DNA from: Lachnospiraceae bacterium
Lineage (GTDB): Bacteria > Bacillota > Clostridia > Lachnospirales > Lachnospiraceae
Length of the DNA: 52,936 nt
Assembly: GCA_017550535.1 (NCBI GenBank)
Contig: JAFZOS010000061.1
Location: 1-52,936 of the forward strand
Direction of reading: 5' to 3'
The notes beneath the pieces were generated by a model. It did not search any database and was not told the DNA's origin. It worked only from the letters and a program-made list of their open reading frames with translations. Position numbers and translations under genes: made by a program. Shown in pieces: positions 52,521 through 52,936 of the stretch. Every line of letters begins with the position of its first letter. The first letter of the stretch is position 1.

Positions 52521-52623
52521 ATCCTTTAATTATTATAACACAGGGCTTTACAATTTCCTTATCCTTAGTGCTTAATATGCTATTCCCCGGTTTTTCATCT
52601 CAAATATGAGTAGTCAGTCAAAG

Positions 52624-52936
52624 TTATACAGTGATCTCAATCTGATTATCCTCAATGGCAACGATACAGGACTCGTAATACCCGTCTCCCGTTGTCCTTG
52701 GACCGCTTATCACTTCATATCCTGCTGATCTTGCCTTTTTTGTCAGTTCATCCACCTTTTCCCGGCTTCCGACCGAAAAGGCTATATGTGCATAACCGGT
52801 ACGGTTAAGTGTTTTGGGATCATCTTTTAAATCCGGCTTACTCATTATCTCAAGACGCGCACCATCCTCAAAAGAGATGAAATAAGATCTGAATCCGGTC
52901 TTTTCGTTATGGTATCCCCGGTTGGATGCTCCTCCG
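52624..52936 (-). CDS. VOC-family (glyoxalase-like) protein, N-terminus beyond the window
   Basis: The visible 103 residues are the C-terminal part of a vicinal-oxygen-chelate fold protein; the frame stays open to the right edge, so the gene starts outside. Hallmarks are a segment with [19 protein letters not shown] and LEIM (metal-ligand Glu), then [12 protein letters not shown] and a final strand ending NQIEITV. The shorter reading that begins at 52845 is only an internal Met. Members include lactoylglutathione lyase-like and resistance proteins; the substrate is not known. Between its stop and the XRE promoter lie about 100 bp without other clear features. Confidence 0.88.
   Translation of the reverse strand, partial: GGASNRGYHNEKTGFRSYFISFEDGARLEIMSKPDLKDDPKTLNRTGYAHIAFSVGSREKVDELTKKARSAGYEVISGPRTTGDGYYESCIVAIEDNQIEITV

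Noticed and set aside
52387-52521. Longer N-terminus of the XRE regulator
   Set aside because: It would translate through the promoter and operator repeats, lacks a ribosome site, and precedes a well-formed start at 52386.

Overview
The window looks like a chromosomal segment of an anaerobic Firmicute, most likely a Lachnospiraceae member (Butyrivibrio or Lachnospira-like). This rests on gene families rather than on a marker gene: clostridial-type IleRS, clostripain-family peptidase, CPBP and PrsW proteases, a Firmicutes-style type VII secretion (T7SS) locus, and strong AGGAGG ribosome sites with several TTG starts. I see no tRNA, rRNA, CRISPR array or insertion sequence. No gene-free stretch exceeds 300 bases; the longest (31927-32153) is filled with regulatory sequence.

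Layout. (1) 1-11.0 kb, minus strand: a housekeeping operon pncB - CPBP protease - ileS - glgP closed by a terminator at 3153-3181, then a papain-like protein, an EAL c-di-GMP phosphodiesterase and a lipoprotein that runs off the left edge. (2) 11.1-13.8 kb, plus strand: a CPA1 cation/proton antiporter and a TrkA-like RCK protein, translationally coupled. (3) 13.8-24.9 kb, minus strand: an 11-gene T7SS operon. It holds two paralogous coiled-coil/one-TM/ectodomain proteins, a FHA-EssC ATPase, a YukD ubiquitin-like protein, five WXG100 proteins, an Ala-rich protein and a lipoprotein. No EsaA, EssA or recognisable EssB is present. (4) 25.1-31.9 kb: a hybrid histidine kinase and NarL-type response regulator, plus a 1345-residue secreted multi-Ig protein. 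(5) 32.2-39.8 kb: a YkgJ-type protein, a clostripain-family peptidase, and an operon of flavin reductase - RsiV-like lipoprotein - LysR - PrsW protease - TIR protein. (6) 39.9-47.4 kb, plus strand: OmpR-type regulator, kinase, ABC transporter and serine hydrolase. (7) 47.4-52.9 kb, minus strand: a His/Ser-rich zinc-ribbon membrane protein, a one-module NRPS, a membrane-bound XRE regulator and a partial VOC protein.

The most interesting signal is regulatory. A near-identical motif (ATACT-AAA-AGTAT, extended on the minus strand to ATACTTTTAGTATGTATT) lies upstream of five separate minus-strand promoters in regions 3-5: the T7SS operon, the kinase/regulator operon, the Ig protein, the clostripain and the flavin-reductase/TIR operon. 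In each case exactly 24 nt separate it from a -10-like hexamer, and no -35 consensus is present. This looks like a class-II activator site. It suggests that the secretion system, a secreted peptidase, a surface protein and a TIR/PrsW pair form one local regulon, perhaps under the adjacent NarL-type regulator, whose own operon carries the site.

A second notable signal is a near-perfect 74-nt palindrome inserted in frame in the plus-strand kinase gene. A related half-element sits in frame in its partner regulator gene, so both proteins carry the same foreign peptide. Two genes (EAL protein and YkgJ protein) have TATAAT-N6-ATG and no Shine-Dalgarno sequence, suggesting leaderless transcripts.
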